A stretch of 64,000 nt of DNA from Cydia pomonella (taxonomy: Eukaryota; Arthropoda; Insecta; Lepidoptera; Tortricidae), in contig NC_084718.1 in the NCBI RefSeq assembly GCF_033807575.1, forward strand, positions 19,547,991 through 19,611,990, given 5' to 3'. The notes under the pieces are model-generated. The model did no database searches. It saw only the letters and a program-made list of their open reading frames with translations, and was not told the origin of the DNA. The stretch's first letter is position 1. Each line of letters begins with the position of its first letter. The position numbers and the translations under genes are program-made. Positions 63,533 to 64,000 of this stretch are shown one piece after another.

Positions 63533-63901
63533 TACAGGGTGATCTCGGGGTCGTGGAGCAAGAGAACAAGACATCACACAGAATTCAAAGATGAGTCTAA
63601 TGATGTCGCTCATTATTTATTATCACCAATAATTATGATTATTTTTCAGATGACAAGTAGAAAAAAACATGTTTGCATACAGTTTGGTCACCCTACTCAA
63701 AGTGACGTCTTGTCGCTTTCCATACAGCGTATGTCAAAAGTAATAGGGTGACCATGATTACTTCGTATAAGATTAATTTTACTTGAAAAAGAATAAAAAT
63801 CAAACTAATTATCTTTCCATCAAATAGTACCGTATGACAATGTAAATCATTTATAGATTCAGAAAAGTGGTTCCGGATCACGACCCAGAAATCACCCTGT
63901 A
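63533..63901. mobile_element. mariner-like MITE, copy 2 (intact TIRs)
   Basis: tacagggtgatctcggggtc and gacccagaaatcaccctgta are inverted ends flanked by TA (63531-63532, 63902-63903). An inner pair 'ttggtcaccctact' / 'agtaatagggtgacca' also folds. No transposase; 369 bp. Confidence 0.8.
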
Positions 63902-64000
63902 TAATATATTATATCATCGTCTATTTATTTATTATATTATCCATAACTCAAACCCTCTTTGGCATACTGTGAAACTCGGTTTATATTTATAAAAACCTTT

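Overview
The window looks like intergenic or intronic DNA from a moth or butterfly (Lepidoptera). It is AT-rich and has no bacterial-style gene packing. No continuous host gene is recognisable in 64 kb. The repeats are of kinds that, from general knowledge, are typical of lepidopteran genomes: tRNA-derived SINEs; LINE 3' ends with short tandem tails such as TTCTA, TATGTC, AAATA or TTGAA; many short foldback MITEs; and the 'agggttccgtag' and 'aaccgacttc' interspersed repeats. The species cannot be told from the sequence.

Almost everything that codes, or once coded, belongs to transposable elements. The best preserved is a 5'-truncated Jockey-like LINE at 25957-27483 (minus) whose reverse transcriptase frame is open and keeps its catalytic motifs. 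A second LINE, of an RNase H-bearing I/LOA-like type, lies decayed at 42500-44823 (minus). Small C-terminal LINE fragments occur at about 5.8, 6.6, 7.4, 11.1, 19.1, 20.6, 23.2, 23.5, 24.0, 34.6, 36.0, 48.3, 51.3, 52.6, 53.0, 60.7 and 61.1 kb. DNA transposons include a piggyBac-like element (53095-56151) whose transposase has lost its catalytic core and which carries a PIF/Harbinger-like element inside it (53480-54443); an internally deleted pogo-like element (12703-13447); a hAT-like insertion with an apparent 8-bp target duplication (38222-39029); a mariner-like MITE family (47762-48204, 63533-63901); and unclassified TIR elements at 3016-4643, 57543-58225 and 41982-46293.

Layout: 0-5 kb holds MITEs, a minisatellite and a 1.6-kb TIR element. 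5-13 kb holds LINE ends, SINEs and a 0.7-kb segment present twice. 13-20 kb holds the pogo-like element, a local duplication around palindromes, and a 258-bp palindrome. 20-32 kb holds LINE fragments, two long copies of the 'agggttccgtag' repeat and the open RT frame. 32-41 kb holds duplicated composite repeats, a LINE with clear target duplications and the hAT-like insertion. 42-46 kb is a TIR-bounded block filled by a LINE and a SINE. 46-53 kb holds nested MITEs and two young SINEs with 17- and 20-bp target duplications. 53-56 kb is the piggyBac/Harbinger nest. 56-64 kb holds MITEs and LINE ends.

No genes act together as a pathway. What the window records is layered insertion: elements inside elements, target duplications, one probable empty site, and paired paralogous copies that give relative ages. 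Family names are from motif recognition only; no database search was possible.
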